Source of the DNA: CALBPI01 sp045110335
Lineage (GTDB): Bacteria; Pseudomonadota; Gammaproteobacteria; Steroidobacterales; Woeseiaceae
Assembly (NCBI GenBank): GCA_045110335.1
Contig: JBGCGB010000006.1
Coordinates: forward strand, 1 to 64,000
Length of the DNA stretch: 64,000 nucleotides
Direction of reading: 5' to 3'
Below the pieces are notes generated by a model. That model searched no databases and was not told the DNA's origin. It saw nothing but the letters and a program-made list of their open reading frames with translations. Below, in pieces: positions 1-9,308 of the stretch; position 1 is the stretch's first letter, and every line of letters begins with the position of its first letter. The position numbers and the translations under genes are program-made.

Positions 1-1776
1 GATCGTGGATTGTTCCGAGAGGGTCACATAAGGCCGAACCCCGATCGGGAAATCATAGCTCACACTCACATTCCACGATAAGCCATCGGCATCGTTGGAT
101 GCGGAGACGGGTGACGCGATGTCATCGGGTCCGAAATTGGCAGTGTCAACGAAATCGTTGAGCAAGAACTGCCCGTCGTCGGACAGCAGTACGTAGCCGG
201 AGGTGAAGTTCTGTAGCAGCAGCCGATCGACCGGAATTGCACTGTCGACATCGATTTGATCGAATCTTGCGCCGAGTAATACGTTGAGACCAAAGTTCCA
301 GTCGAGGTCGACTAAGGCACCCAGACCGAGGTTGAGGTAGTCACCCTCATAGTACTCAGTGAATTCGTTATTGATTCGGGTAGCGAGTCGTCGGGCATCT
401 CTTGCCGTCGATGGCCCGGTCAAATCACGACGATCAAAATACTCGTTGGTGTAGTCGTCACCGTGACTGAAGTCGGTATAGCGAACGGACGGTGAGATTT
501 GTACCGACGTGGTCAACGTATCGCGTTCAAACTTATTCGTGAAAACGAGTTTGTCTTCAACCACCCAACTATCATGGAACTGGGAAAAGCCGTAAGCGTT
601 TTCGGAGAGCGCGTCATAGGACTCATAGAAGAGCTGGTTCTTGATTTCCCAGCCGTTGTCCGCGTTGTAGATCATATCGAAGTACAACGTCGTGACATCA
701 TTGAGCAAGACGTCGTCATCCGCGACCAACACCTGACTGCCATCGAGTTGTGCCGTGCCGGTATCGGTGAGTGCCATCAAGCTATCCAAATCACCGACGG
801 TGACGAAGCTAGGTCGGAAAACGAACGGATTAATACCGAACGCACCATCGCCATCGCTGGTATCGAAATCGGATGCTGCGCCGTATTCGGCATGAGAGAT
901 CAGACCATCGCCATCCGTATCCAGAGGCTGCGCGAGTCCGGTGATATAGGTACCGTTATCAATGAGGTCTTGTGTTAACCGGTTCCAACCGGCGATTTGG
1001 TTGCCTTCAAAACGGTGATACATGCCACCAAATTCAATGCGTAGTTTGTCGCTGATATCGCGATCAAAAGCGGCTTGGAGAATGGTCTGATCTGTTGAGC
1101 TGTTTTGGTAGTAGCTGCCGGAATCCTCGATTTCGCCGTAAAGATAATAGCCGAAGTCACGGCCGGCGATTTCAGCGGGGCCACCCACTTCTGCGGTAAT
1201 GACATTCTGATCCCAGGTGCCGGTGCTATAGGAAAGACCGCCCTCGAGTTCCTCAAGATATTGTCCGCCCGATGCACGCGCCGATTTCGGGACGAAGTTG
1301 ATATAGCCGCCGATCTTGGAGGGGCCATAGATCGGTGACGCTGGCCCACGAACGATATCAATACGGCTGGATGCGCCGATCGGTGTGGGGTAATTGCCAG
1401 GATTGTCCAGGCGACGTACACCGCGAAAGTAGGTCTCACCGGGCGTACCACGGACATCCAAAGATCCCGCGACGCCGAAAAAGGACTGGGTAAATGTGCC
1501 CGGTGCCAAAGTGATCAGCTCATCGATGTCACGGATATCAAATCGCGCCAGTTGTTCATCGGTAATCGTCGATGCTGATCTCGGCGTTTCCAGCAAGTTT
1601 TTGTCAAACCCGAAGACAGATCCGACGTCTTGTGTTGGCAGACTGCCAAGTGATCCTTCGACGACGATTTCATCAATAGACTCGTCGCTATCGCTGTCTT
1701 GTGCGAAGGCCGGTGCGGCGAAAGCAACGGACATAGCGAAGGTGAGCCGGGCTAGCGGCATTCCCAATAGTTTCAT
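1..1776 (-). CDS. TonB-dependent outer-membrane receptor (C-terminus beyond window)
   Basis: The reading frame starts at the ATG complementary to 1774-1776 and stays open to the window edge, giving 592 residues without a stop. An AGGAGG Shine-Dalgarno sits just upstream (complement of 1782-1789). Residues 1-25 form a signal peptide ending AFA/Q. A TonB-box-like IDEIVV stretch and a plug domain follow (TPRSASTITDEQLARFDIRD, then SRIDIVRGPASPIYGPSKIGG around 120-140), then alternating beta-barrel strands. Such receptors move substrates or siderophores across the outer membrane using TonB energy. The substrate cannot be read from the sequence. The neighbouring exported adenosine deaminase and the nearby purine locus make a nucleoside-related ligand possible, but this is inference only. 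The 5' leader holds a GCCGGT-GCTG-ACCGGC hairpin at 1808-1823. Confidence 0.93.
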   Translation of the reverse strand, partial: MKLLGMPLARLTFAMSVAFAAPAFAQDSDSDESIDEIVVEGSLGSLPTQDVGSVFGFDKNLLETPRSASTITDEQLARFDIRDIDELITLAPGTFTQSFFGVAGSLDVRGTPGETYFRGVRRLDNPGNYPTPIGASSRIDIVRGPASPIYGPSKIGGYINFVPKSARASGGQYLEELEGGLSYSTGTWDQNVITAEVGGPAEIAGRDFGYYLYGEIEDSGSYYQNSSTDQTILQAAFDRDISDKLRIEFGGMYHRFEGNQIAGWNRLTQDLIDNGTYITGLAQPLDTDGDGLISHAEYGAASDFDTSDGDGAFGINPFVFRPSFVTVGDLDSLMALTDTGTAQLDGSQVLVADDDVLLNDVTTLYFDMIYNADNGWEIKNQLFYESYDALSENAYGFSQFHDSWVVEDKLVFTNKFERDTLTTSVQISPSVRYTDFSHGDDYTNEYFDRRDLTGPSTARDARRLATRINNEFTEYYEGDYLNLGLGALVDLDWNFGLNVLLGARFDQIDVDSAIPVDRLLLQNFTSGYVLLSDDGQFLLNDFVDTANFGPDDIASPVSASNDADGLSWNVSVSYDFPIGVRPYVTLSEQSTI

Positions 1777-1969
1777 TTGACACCCTCCTGAAGGCGCTTT
1801 TGCGGTCGCCGGTGCTGACCGGCGGGCTGATGAGTTGGTGTTACTGCGTGATCGCTGATTCGGTGTTATCTCGGTTTTGGCGCAGCGTTCTTAGAGCACG
1901 ACCGGACTAGTCGCCGAAACATTTCAATGATCGGAGAAAAAGTACTTTTCTATGGCAAGACGCGGCTGG

Positions 1970-3367
1970 TTACTTGCAAATTGCGAAGTGCTGGCAGATA
2001 AAGCCGCGCGTCGTCGGCATGCCTAACTGCTCCACTTGCCCGGCTCGGGTCATGCGTTTTTCGAACTTGCTGATTTGTTGTTCGTGTCGTGCCAGCAGTC
2101 TCGACTTGGTGTCGTCAGCGATGAAAGCATGCGTGATGGAGTTCTGGTGCAGGCGCTTTAGCTCTGGCCATGTCAAATTGAATGTCTTAACAGCGACATA
2201 AAACTCATCGGTCAATGTGGAGTCCCACATGCCGCGGTCATCGGTCGATAAGGCGACGGGTACGTCTCCCCGCAAATATTCCGGAAACGGGTGATCGCTC
2301 AGGTCGTCTACGTATTCCAGCAACAAGTTGCTAATCAAATTGGTCTCGACCAGATAGGGCCCATGCCGCATAGCCAACATCGTGTCCTCGTCAGTAATGA
2401 GGTTGAGGCCATGGCCAATGCGGTTAGCGCCCAACAACAAGGTGTCTCTAACATGCTGATTCGGCTCATCGACTTCGCCACCATGAATGGCCAGTGGTAC
2501 GTCATGCTGGCGACGGAGTTCCCGAAGCGCTGGCAGGAATCGTTTCGGGTAGCCCTTATCGTTGTCTTCGCGACCAACGAAATTGATGGCCGCCACGATA
2601 TCAGGATGGCGGGCCGCGAGGCCATAGAGTGTCTTGAGCTCATCGATAGCGCCCGGTGTGAAGCGTAACACCGGCAACTGCAAGCGCACGGTCATGCCGG
2701 ACGCAACGACGTCACGTTGCAGCAATCGTTCGCGGAAGATGTCGATCATTTCATCTTCCGGAACCAAACTGCCGTCGGCCTGTCTGGCCTCTAGCGCCGC
2801 CACCTGGATCTCGGCATATATGGCGCCTTCTTCGCCTAGTGCAATCACATTGCGGGCAAGGTTATCTGCGCGAATGCGGGGATTAAACAACAGTGCATTC
2901 AGTCGTTGCCAGTGCTTACCGAAGAATTCCTCTCTACCCTCGGTAGCTTGATCGATCTTCAGGCTGCTTTGCCACGCCGTCCTCTGGACGTCCGTGAGTG
3001 CGTCAATCCGGCTGTATTCCGTTTTCTCACAATCGCTTAATTCCTTAAATTCCTGTTGGTCTATCGTCCGAAACATCAACAGATATTGATCATCCCGTCG
3101 CGCATACTCACGGCAATTTTCAATCGCGACTTTGGTGTAATAAAGATAGCCGTCCGCCTGAGCTTGGATCGCATGTTCAAGCCACCATTCCGGATAGACC
3201 GAACCGGAATTATGGTTATGTAAGTCTCCGCCCTTCGGCATTGCATGGAGCACGCGATAAAGTGCCTGATCATCGCCTGATTGCTTCAGTGCTTCGAACC
3301 AATGATCATCCGCCTGAGCCGCTTGCATCAGGGATAGGAAAGAAATCAGGAACATTAGTGAACGCAT
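1970..3367 (-). CDS. exported adenosine deaminase-family protein (ADA2/ADGF-like)
   Basis: I choose the start at 3367 (465 aa) because it gives a clean signal peptide (MRSLMFLISFLSLMQAAQA) and has an AAGGA Shine-Dalgarno upstream; the frame is open 18 codons further. The metal-dependent deaminase signatures are all present: HNH at residues 50-52 (GGDLHNHNSGS), the catalytic HGGE, RIGHGLN, and the STDD metal/aspartate motif. The family hydrolyses adenosine to inosine and ammonia. Length and the secretion signal fit the ADA2/ADGF-like or CECR1-like branch more than cytosolic Add. The product should act in the periplasm or outside the cell. It may feed inosine into the purine pathway encoded from 6352 on. 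Specificity for adenosine rather than another amino-nucleoside is not proven. Confidence 0.85.
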   Translation of the reverse strand: MRSLMFLISFLSLMQAAQADDHWFEALKQSGDDQALYRVLHAMPKGGDLHNHNSGSVYPEWWLEHAIQAQADGYLYYTKVAIENCREYARRDDQYLLMFRTIDQQEFKELSDCEKTEYSRIDALTDVQRTAWQSSLKIDQATEGREEFFGKHWQRLNALLFNPRIRADNLARNVIALGEEGAIYAEIQVAALEARQADGSLVPEDEMIDIFRERLLQRDVVASGMTVRLQLPVLRFTPGAIDELKTLYGLAARHPDIVAAINFVGREDNDKGYPKRFLPALRELRRQHDVPLAIHGGEVDEPNQHVRDTLLLGANRIGHGLNLITDEDTMLAMRHGPYLVETNLISNLLLEYVDDLSDHPFPEYLRGDVPVALSTDDRGMWDSTLTDEFYVAVKTFNLTWPELKRLHQNSITHAFIADDTKSRLLARHEQQISKFEKRMTRAGQVEQLGMPTTRGFICQHFAICK

Positions 3368-3582
3368 ACAGGAATGTCCTTTTTGTGAACCAGCAGCACA
3401 TCTATGGTTACAGAATAGCAATGAACGGCAAGCAATAATGCGGTTTTACCGAGTCGTATGCCATCGGCTTCGCGGCAGTGGCCTATACGAACAACGTTGG
3501 TTAGTGTTTCGGCGGCGGTGTCGCCCATTAGAGCGCCGCTTTGCAGGATCAACGAAACCGCGTTTGCAATCAAACTGGATAC

Positions 3583-4158
3583 TTATTGGCTGAAGATGTC
3601 CTGATCGGGCAAATCGCAATCATCAACATCCTGCTTCTTGTTAGAACGATCTGTTAACCAGCATTCTTCGTAAACCGAGCAATAACAGAGCGTCAGGTTG
3701 ACGTCGTCTGCTTTGCGTATTGCTCTGGCCAGATCTGGCGCAGTGGTTGTGAACACGGTGACGGACTGCCCCGTGCTGAGCACGCGCGATCCGATATGGG
3801 ACTGCGTAAAGTAGGATTGCGGAACCGGAAACTGGTCCTCTACCCACGCATTCCATGACACATATTGTGCGCCGTCTTGTTCAAGAATGGCATAGTGAAT
3901 GATCGCAGGCCCCGTGCCCTGGTTGTTGACGAGCAGGCTGTAAAGCGCGGGTTCATAGTTGAACGAGCGAAACACTTCCAGATGCGGCCAGGTCGATGCG
4001 CGCGCAAAGGATCGTTCAATGTAGGCAGAATAGACACCAACCCCAACCGCGGCAACACTGACGACGATGGCCGAAAGTGCGACGATCATATCGCTCTTTT
4101 GATACCACTTTGCTTTCTGCAATGACTTGACCTCGTTCGCCGTTCCTGAGCAGATCAT
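3583..4158 (-). CDS. hypothetical single-pass membrane protein
   Basis: This 191-residue protein is not one I recognise. It has one N-terminal transmembrane helix (about residues 24-47, MIVALSAIVVSVAAVGVGVY) and a soluble domain with beta-rich sequence and four cysteines near the C-terminus (CYCSVYEEC, DDCDLP), which suggests an extracytoplasmic domain with disulfides. A TTG at 4122 preceded by GAGG is a plausible alternative start and would remove 12 residues. It lies alone between the deaminase and the divergently transcribed hydrolase. No function is assigned. Confidence 0.6.
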   Translation of the reverse strand: MICSGTANEVKSLQKAKWYQKSDMIVALSAIVVSVAAVGVGVYSAYIERSFARASTWPHLEVFRSFNYEPALYSLLVNNQGTGPAIIHYAILEQDGAQYVSWNAWVEDQFPVPQSYFTQSHIGSRVLSTGQSVTVFTTTAPDLARAIRKADDVNLTLCYCSVYEECWLTDRSNKKQDVDDCDLPDQDIFSQ

Positions 4159-4233
4159 ATCAGTCGATAATAGGCAGACTCAGATTTTTCATTGACGGTT
4201 TCAATTCCGGGCAACTAAATCTACGATAGTGAG

Positions 4234-5145
4234 ATGCGAATGATTGATAGATTTTACCTTGGCGTTCTGATCTTGATGGCTTGCGGACTAAGCGCTTGCA
4301 CTGCGCCCACGTCCCGTACGCCGGACACGATGACAACGCGAGAGCTCGGTGTCCTATCGCGAGGCGTTAACGTACCAATGACATGGACGATGCCTGCCGC
4401 CAAACAGGGTGCCTTGCCGTTGGTGATCATGGTGCATGGACATGGCGGCAGCCGGCATGAAGCCGGCGCTTTCGATCAGTTGGCACAACGTTTGGCGAGC
4501 GCCGGTATAGCGTCCATTCGTATGGATTTTCCCGGTTGTGGTGACAGTGATGAATCCTTCGCCAACAACAATCTGACGAATATGGGGGCGGATATTTCGG
4601 CAGCCCGGGCACAGGCGCTGACACTGGCGACGATCGATCCCGAGCGCATTGCATTGGTCGGCTTTAGCATGGGTGGGCGACTTTCCGCCATCGAAAGCGA
4701 ACGCAATGACTATGCGGCAATCGCCTTTTGGGCGCCATCACTCGTGAATGGCGCTGATGACTTGTACGACATGTTTGGCGGCCGGGCGAACTATGATCAG
4801 GCAAAAGCTGTGGCGGCCGAAAATGGTTCAACGGACTTTGTGACATCGTGGGGTCAAGAGCAGGTGCTCGGTGTCGACTGGTTTGTCGATCTGGAGCGTT
4901 CACGGCCGATGGATGCGATTGCAAAGTTCGACGGTGATTTGCTCTTCGTTCATGGCACAGCTGATGCTGTGGTGCCTATCGCTGTCAGTAAGACTGCAAT
5001 GCAGAATGCGGTGCGTGCCAGATCTGTTGCTACGCATTGGATCGATAACGCTGATCACGGTTTTGGACTGTTCAGTGAGCAACCGCAGTACTGGACGGAA
5101 CTCCTGAACGAAACGGAGCAGTTCTTGCGACGGACCCTACGATGA
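4234..5145 (+). CDS. lipoprotein alpha/beta hydrolase
   Basis: The 303-aa product begins with a lipoprotein signal peptide (lipobox LSAC, Cys22; Thr at +2 predicts outer-membrane sorting). The alpha/beta-hydrolase fold is shown by the oxyanion-loop HGHGGS (about residues 68-73), the nucleophile elbow GFSMGG (Ser about 145), HGTADAVVP with the acid residue near 243, and DHGF with the catalytic His near 275. It probably cleaves an ester or similar bond in the periplasm; the substrate is unknown. It overlaps the following MFS gene by ATGA, so the two are translationally coupled and may act on the same compound. Confidence 0.85.
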   Translation: MRMIDRFYLGVLILMACGLSACTAPTSRTPDTMTTRELGVLSRGVNVPMTWTMPAAKQGALPLVIMVHGHGGSRHEAGAFDQLAQRLASAGIASIRMDFPGCGDSDESFANNNLTNMGADISAARAQALTLATIDPERIALVGFSMGGRLSAIESERNDYAAIAFWAPSLVNGADDLYDMFGGRANYDQAKAVAAENGSTDFVTSWGQEQVLGVDWFVDLERSRPMDAIAKFDGDLLFVHGTADAVVPIAVSKTAMQNAVRARSVATHWIDNADHGFGLFSEQPQYWTELLNETEQFLRRTLR

Positions 5146-6323
5146 GCGAAGCGTACAAGACGCCGCGGCTCACCGTTTTCCTGTTGATCGTTTGCAGTGT
5201 CGTTGGTCTCGCCGGGACCGATCTGGTGCTGCCGGCGGTGCCCAGTCTGCCCGAGGCGCTTGCTGGAACAGCGGCCCAATCACAGCTCGTCTTAGCCTCT
5301 TTCGTGGCCGGCGGTGCATTGGGTCTTTTGATGTTTGGGGAGCTTGGCGCACGCTATGATCAAAGGCGTTTGCTGCTGTTTTCCCTTGCGGCCTATGCCG
5401 TGACGTCGGGCATTGCCGCTTATGCCGCCACGTTGCCAGTGTTAATTGGTATTCGATTTTTTCAGGGCGTCTCCAGCGCGGCTGCAGCCGTTTTTGCGCC
5501 AGGCATTATTCGTGTTGTTTTCTCCGAGCAAAAAGCGTTGCGAGCAATTGGCGTCTTGAGCAGCGTGGAGTCCTTAGCGCCAGCGCTGGCGCCTATCATC
5601 GGTGCCTGGTTGCTATTTGCCTATGGCTGGCAGGCATCCTTTGTGACGATTGCCGTGATCGCCGCCGTGCTGTTTATTGCTGTGTTCCTGATTCGCAAGA
5701 GAATTCCCAACGTTCATCCTGAGCGGGCCGAAGAAGGCTATATGGCCTTGTTGAAGAATCGTAGTTACCTACGACAAGCGCTGAGCCAGGCATTGACATT
5801 GGGTGGGTTGCTGATCTTCGTTTTTGGTGCGCCCGCGGTGATCACAAAGACCATGGGTGGGCAGTTGAGTCACTTTATCGTGATGCAGGTGTCCGGCATC
5901 ACAACCTTTATTATCGCGGCAAACTCGGCACAGCATTTAACGGCCAGATTCGGTAGTGACTCCCTGATCAAGTTTGGATCGGTGCTCTCCACCGTTGGCG
6001 GTCTGCTGATCTTTTTCTATGCGACCCTTGGGTTTCAAGACCCGCGTTGGTTAGCTTTGTTATTTGTGCCGATGAACTTCGGGCTGGGGCTAAGAGGCCC
6101 GCCAGGTTTTTATGCGGCGATTGTGGCGTCGAAAGGCAATGATGCGCGTGGATCAGCGTTGTTGATCTTGATGGTATTGCTGATCGCCGCGCTGGGTACC
6201 GCGGTCTGCGCACCATTAATCCTGCAAGGTCTGGTGCCACTAGCAACCGTTAGTGTCATCGTCTCGGCTTTATCGATTGTTGTCTTATATCTGCTTTCCG
6301 CGGCGCCGGAGCAGGATACTTAG
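5142..6323 (+). CDS. MFS transporter, Bcr/CflA-like
   Basis: This 393-residue, 12-helix protein has the features of drug:H+ antiporter-type major facilitator proteins: a first helix with DLVLPAVPSLP, GELGARYDQRRLLLFSL as loop 2-3 motif A, and ALAPIIGAWL as motif C in helix 5, close to Bcr/CflA proteins. It should sit in the inner membrane. Its start overlaps the stop of the lipoprotein hydrolase (ATGA), implying a two-gene operon. It converges with allA at 6352. It is the only transporter close to the purine locus, but nothing in it points to purine transport, and an export role is the default reading. Confidence 0.85.
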   Translation: MSEAYKTPRLTVFLLIVCSVVGLAGTDLVLPAVPSLPEALAGTAAQSQLVLASFVAGGALGLLMFGELGARYDQRRLLLFSLAAYAVTSGIAAYAATLPVLIGIRFFQGVSSAAAAVFAPGIIRVVFSEQKALRAIGVLSSVESLAPALAPIIGAWLLFAYGWQASFVTIAVIAAVLFIAVFLIRKRIPNVHPERAEEGYMALLKNRSYLRQALSQALTLGGLLIFVFGAPAVITKTMGGQLSHFIVMQVSGITTFIIAANSAQHLTARFGSDSLIKFGSVLSTVGGLLIFFYATLGFQDPRWLALLFVPMNFGLGLRGPPGFYAAIVASKGNDARGSALLILMVLLIAALGTAVCAPLILQGLVPLATVSVIVSALSIVVLYLLSAAPEQDT

Positions 6324-6351
6324 TCCACTAATGCGATCAACCTGATCGCTA

Positions 6352-6855
6352 TCAAACGGAGCCGATCAGAGTGATCGTTTCTTCGAGTGAATATTCATCG
6401 CAGTTGCCGTTGCCTTTCTTGTCGACCACGAAGAACGATTGATGGCGAGTAAAGCCCAGCATTGGCAGATGCCAAACACCGCGTCGGAGGTTAATGCCTT
6501 GATGGCCACCAACCCGAAAGGCTTTCAAAGCGCTGGTATCAGGTCGGTCACCTGGTGGCGCGACAACGACGACATACGGGTCACCTGTAACCGGCATGAA
6601 TGCCTGGCTGCCATGCGGATGCCGTTCCAGCAGCGTGATCTCATACGGCAAGCCGCTGACGATGACGCATTGCATCAGACTTACATTGACCGCAGCGCAG
6701 CCACCGTCGACGTCTACTGTCGCTAGATCGACAAACCGGTCAAACCGGGCTTCGTTCATTTTGACAGCACAGTCTGGCCTTTGATCAATGAGATCGCCGA
6801 AAGGCGCAAAGTCCTCCGCCGAAATATCTTTCAAATTCAGTGTTAGATGATTCAT
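6352..6855 (-). CDS. allA: ureidoglycolate lyase
   Basis: AllA-type ureidoglycolate lyase (167 aa from the ATG at 6855) splits ureidoglycolate into glyoxylate and urea, the last step before urease. Family signs are the N-terminal EDFAPFGDLID, the cupin-like core ERHPHGSQAFMPVTGDPYVV and LRRGVWHLPML, and the C-terminal EYSLEETITL. The upstream in-frame extension to 6906 overlaps allantoicase and looks non-coding. The start follows the allantoicase stop by one base (TGA G ATG), so translation is probably coupled. It is the last gene of the minus-strand purine unit. Confidence 0.93.
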   Translation of the reverse strand: MNHLTLNLKDISAEDFAPFGDLIDQRPDCAVKMNEARFDRFVDLATVDVDGGCAAVNVSLMQCVIVSGLPYEITLLERHPHGSQAFMPVTGDPYVVVVAPPGDRPDTSALKAFRVGGHQGINLRRGVWHLPMLGFTRHQSFFVVDKKGNGNCDEYSLEETITLIGSV

Positions 6856-6856
6856 C

Positions 6857-7858
6857 TCAGTTTGATGCCAGTTGACCATTGATGCGCAGACGACTGACTC
6901 CGCCATCCGGATAGATATTCATACGAACATGACTGACCGGCGTCTTTGTGTCGAGATCAGTAAACAAGTGTTGTGTGTCTGCGCCAAGTTTCGATGCCGG
7001 CAGCAGAATCGGCCAATCCTTGCTCGCCGCTGAAACCGTATTGTCGTCGGTAGGTTCCAGCAACGCGGCCTGGATCATGACCCGGTCGGGATAATTACCC
7101 TTGAAGTGCGCTGTATCAATTTCTATTTCCGAAACGATACCGGGATGCCCAAGCGCCAGTACGACCCAGTCATTGCCGGGTACGCGTCGTCTCGCGGTTT
7201 CCCAACCGTCACCCATGTTGACCCCGCGACCAGGTGCATTCAGATTGCGCATGCTGCCGTAGTGTTCGTCGTTACAATCAATTGCCCGGCCACCGTTGGC
7301 CAGTGCCAACAGGTCGATCGTTGCCGCCGGATCAAACGTGCTCCAATCGGGTTGGATGGTGCCAAAAACTCTAAGCCTGGCGATGCCGCCATCCGGATAG
7401 ATATGCAACCGCACGTGCGTGAACTGTTCTGTCACAGCCGCTTCCACGAAGTGTTGTGAGTCCCCTTCGAGCGTTGTTTTTGACACAAGTTCTACCCAGC
7501 CAGCGTCCTCATCGGGAATTTCCTCCGCGGACCGGCAGGCTTCGATGGAGGCTGCTGGCGGGAAATTGCCGGTGAAGTGCCGCGTATCAATGTTAAAGCC
7601 ATGAATCGCCCCCGGTACCCCCAGCTTGATGATGCAATGATCATGTCCCGGTGTTCGCTTGCGACGGCTTTCCCATCCATCCATCCATTTGCCATGGTCG
7701 TCATATTTGTCATCGATAAAGATCGGCTCGGCGGGCGATATCAGTCGCGACTTATCGGCGAAAAAATCGTCGGTCGCGAACACGACTTTGGTGCCGAGGC
7801 GGGGTTGTGCCAAATCGACGTGACGGCTTAGCGAATGGGGTGTGGTTAATTCAGTCAT
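6857..7858 (-). CDS. alc: allantoicase
   Basis: Allantoicase hydrolyses allantoate to ureidoglycolate and urea. The 333-aa protein from the ATG at 7858 consists of two homologous jelly-roll repeats: compare GHDHCIIKLGVPGAIHGFNI with GNDWVVLALGHPGIVSEIEI, DTRHFTGNFPPAASIEAC with DTAHFKGNYPDRVMIQAA, and the HVR(L/M)(H/N)IYPDGG motif near the end of each. The length matches the family. The start overlaps the uraD stop by 8 bases (ATGACTGA); a longer frame to 7951 lies wholly within uraD and is rejected. The choice of allantoicase rather than allantoate amidohydrolase means that urea is produced, which fits the linked urease genes. Confidence 0.95.
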   Translation of the reverse strand: MTELTTPHSLSRHVDLAQPRLGTKVVFATDDFFADKSRLISPAEPIFIDDKYDDHGKWMDGWESRRKRTPGHDHCIIKLGVPGAIHGFNIDTRHFTGNFPPAASIEACRSAEEIPDEDAGWVELVSKTTLEGDSQHFVEAAVTEQFTHVRLHIYPDGGIARLRVFGTIQPDWSTFDPAATIDLLALANGGRAIDCNDEHYGSMRNLNAPGRGVNMGDGWETARRRVPGNDWVVLALGHPGIVSEIEIDTAHFKGNYPDRVMIQAALLEPTDDNTVSAASKDWPILLPASKLGADTQHLFTDLDTKTPVSHVRMNIYPDGGVSRLRINGQLASN

Positions 7859-8399
7859 TGCGCGGTGCGGCCTCAGCGATCGCTTCCAGTCTGAACCGGG
7901 CGATTTTGTGGATTTCGCTGATGGCTCGACGAAATTCCGTGGTGGGGTCATTGGATAGTCGCTCTTCGAAAGCAGCGAGTATTTGATGGCGGTTGCTGTG
8001 CTTCACAGCCATCACGAACGTGATGCCGAACCGGCGCTTATAGTTCCGGTTGAATCGCGTGAACTGTTCAAATTCGGCCGGCGTACATAAATGGATGCCA
8101 GCGCTTGATTGTTCTTCGGTGGACTCTGCCGTTAGTTCACCTGCGACAGCGGCGCGCCCGGCGAGATCTGGATGGTTGTTGATGAGTGTATGTTTCACGC
8201 CCGCGTTCGCAGTATCGACAACTCTTGCCATTGCCTGCGCGAGTCCATCAACATCGTCATGGCGTTCGCGAAGCCCGCCTCTCCAAACCTGTTCGGCGAC
8301 CCAGGCAGAGTGTTCATAGACACCACCGAAAACTGCGAGGAAATCAGCCTCACTCATTGCGCTCGGCAATGGATCGAAAGTCCGAGAAAGCTGACTCAT
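7851..8399 (-). CDS. uraD: 2-oxo-4-hydroxy-4-carboxy-5-ureidoimidazoline (OHCU) decarboxylase
   Basis: UraD converts OHCU into S-(+)-allantoin and CO2. The 182-aa protein has the family core: FGGVYEHSAWVAEQ, the catalytic-region NHPDLAGRA, GELTAESTEEQSSAG, and the end of the fold FNRNYKRRFGITFVMAVK. It starts immediately after the puuE stop and overlaps the allantoicase start. Together with the separate uraH gene it makes the two post-urate steps enzymatic and stereospecific. Confidence 0.95.
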   Translation of the reverse strand: MSQLSRTFDPLPSAMSEADFLAVFGGVYEHSAWVAEQVWRGGLRERHDDVDGLAQAMARVVDTANAGVKHTLINNHPDLAGRAAVAGELTAESTEEQSSAGIHLCTPAEFEQFTRFNRNYKRRFGITFVMAVKHSNRHQILAAFEERLSNDPTTEFRRAISEIHKIARFRLEAIAEAAPRND

Positions 8400-9308
8400 C
8401 TAGGGTTCCTGTGCGGGATGATGCGCGCGCCAATGATTGGCGATGTCGATTCGTCGTGCAACCCAAACGTCCCGGTGTTGCGCGACATAGTCGAGAAATC
8501 TTGCCACAGCTTGGGCACGACCTGGTCGACCTGCCAGCCGGCAATGCAATCCTACCGACATCATTTTGGGTGAAGTCTCGCCTTCCGCATACAAACAATC
8601 GAAGCTATCTTTGAGATACTCAAAAAACTGGCTGCCGCTGTTGAATCCTTGTGGCGTAGCGAATCGCATGTCGTTCGCGTCCAGCGTGTACGGCACCATC
8701 AGTTGCGGCTCGCTAAATTGATAGTCCCAATAGGGCAGTTCATCGGCATAGGTATCCGCGTTGTAGGCGAACTGGCCATGTTCCGCGGCAAGCGCATGGG
8801 AATTAGGGCTGCAGCGGCCCAGATACCAACCTTGTGGTGCCTCACCGGTTACTTCGGTATGAATGCGAATAGCCGTTTGTAAATGTTCGCGTTCCTGTTC
8901 AATCGGTAGATGCTGATAGTCGATCCAGCGGAAACCATGCGATGCGATTTCCCAATCCGCGTCTTTCATTGCTTGAACCGCAAGCGGATTGCGCTGCAGC
9001 GCCATCGCGACGCCAAATACCGTGACGGGCAATTGCCGTTCGGTAAACAAGCGGTGCAATCGCCAAAAACCCGCTCTTGAACCGAACTCATAGAGCGACT
9101 CCATATTCATGTGGCGTGCGCCTTCGATCGCGGCCGCGCCGACAATTTCCGATAAGAATGCTTCCGACGCGGCATCATCATGTAGCACGCAATTTTCGCC
9201 GCCTTCTTCATAATTGACGACAAACTGCAGCGCGAGCCTGGCCTTGCCGGGCCAGTTCACGCCTGGCGGTCGACCACCATAGCCCATCATGTCGCGCGGG
9301 TAAGTCAT
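8400..9308 (-). CDS. puuE: allantoinase of the PuuE (polysaccharide-deacetylase-like) type
   Basis: PuuE opens the allantoin ring to give allantoate. It belongs to the NodB/polysaccharide deacetylase fold, unlike amidohydrolase-type AllB. The 302-aa protein shows the family N-terminus YPRDMMGYGGRPPGVNWPG, then VNYEEGGENC, GSRAGFWRLHRLF, SHGFRWIDYQ and the C-terminal MSVGLHCRLAGRPGRAQAV. It overlaps the puuD stop by ATGA and directly precedes uraD, the usual gene order for this variant pathway. Confidence 0.94.
   Translation of the reverse strand: MTYPRDMMGYGGRPPGVNWPGKARLALQFVVNYEEGGENCVLHDDAASEAFLSEIVGAAAIEGARHMNMESLYEFGSRAGFWRLHRLFTERQLPVTVFGVAMALQRNPLAVQAMKDADWEIASHGFRWIDYQHLPIEQEREHLQTAIRIHTEVTGEAPQGWYLGRCSPNSHALAAEHGQFAYNADTYADELPYWDYQFSEPQLMVPYTLDANDMRFATPQGFNSGSQFFEYLKDSFDCLYAEGETSPKMMSVGLHCRLAGRPGRAQAVARFLDYVAQHRDVWVARRIDIANHWRAHHPAQEP

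Noticed and set aside
499..978. 159-codon plus-strand open frame near the window start.
   Set aside because: It lies antisense to the TonB receptor frame, which has a signal peptide, plug and barrel pattern; the plus-strand translation has no recognisable feature.
3355..3573. 72-codon minus-strand frame upstream of the adenosine deaminase.
   Set aside because: It overlaps the deaminase start, has no ribosome site or homology-like pattern, and I treat the 3368-3582 gap as non-coding.
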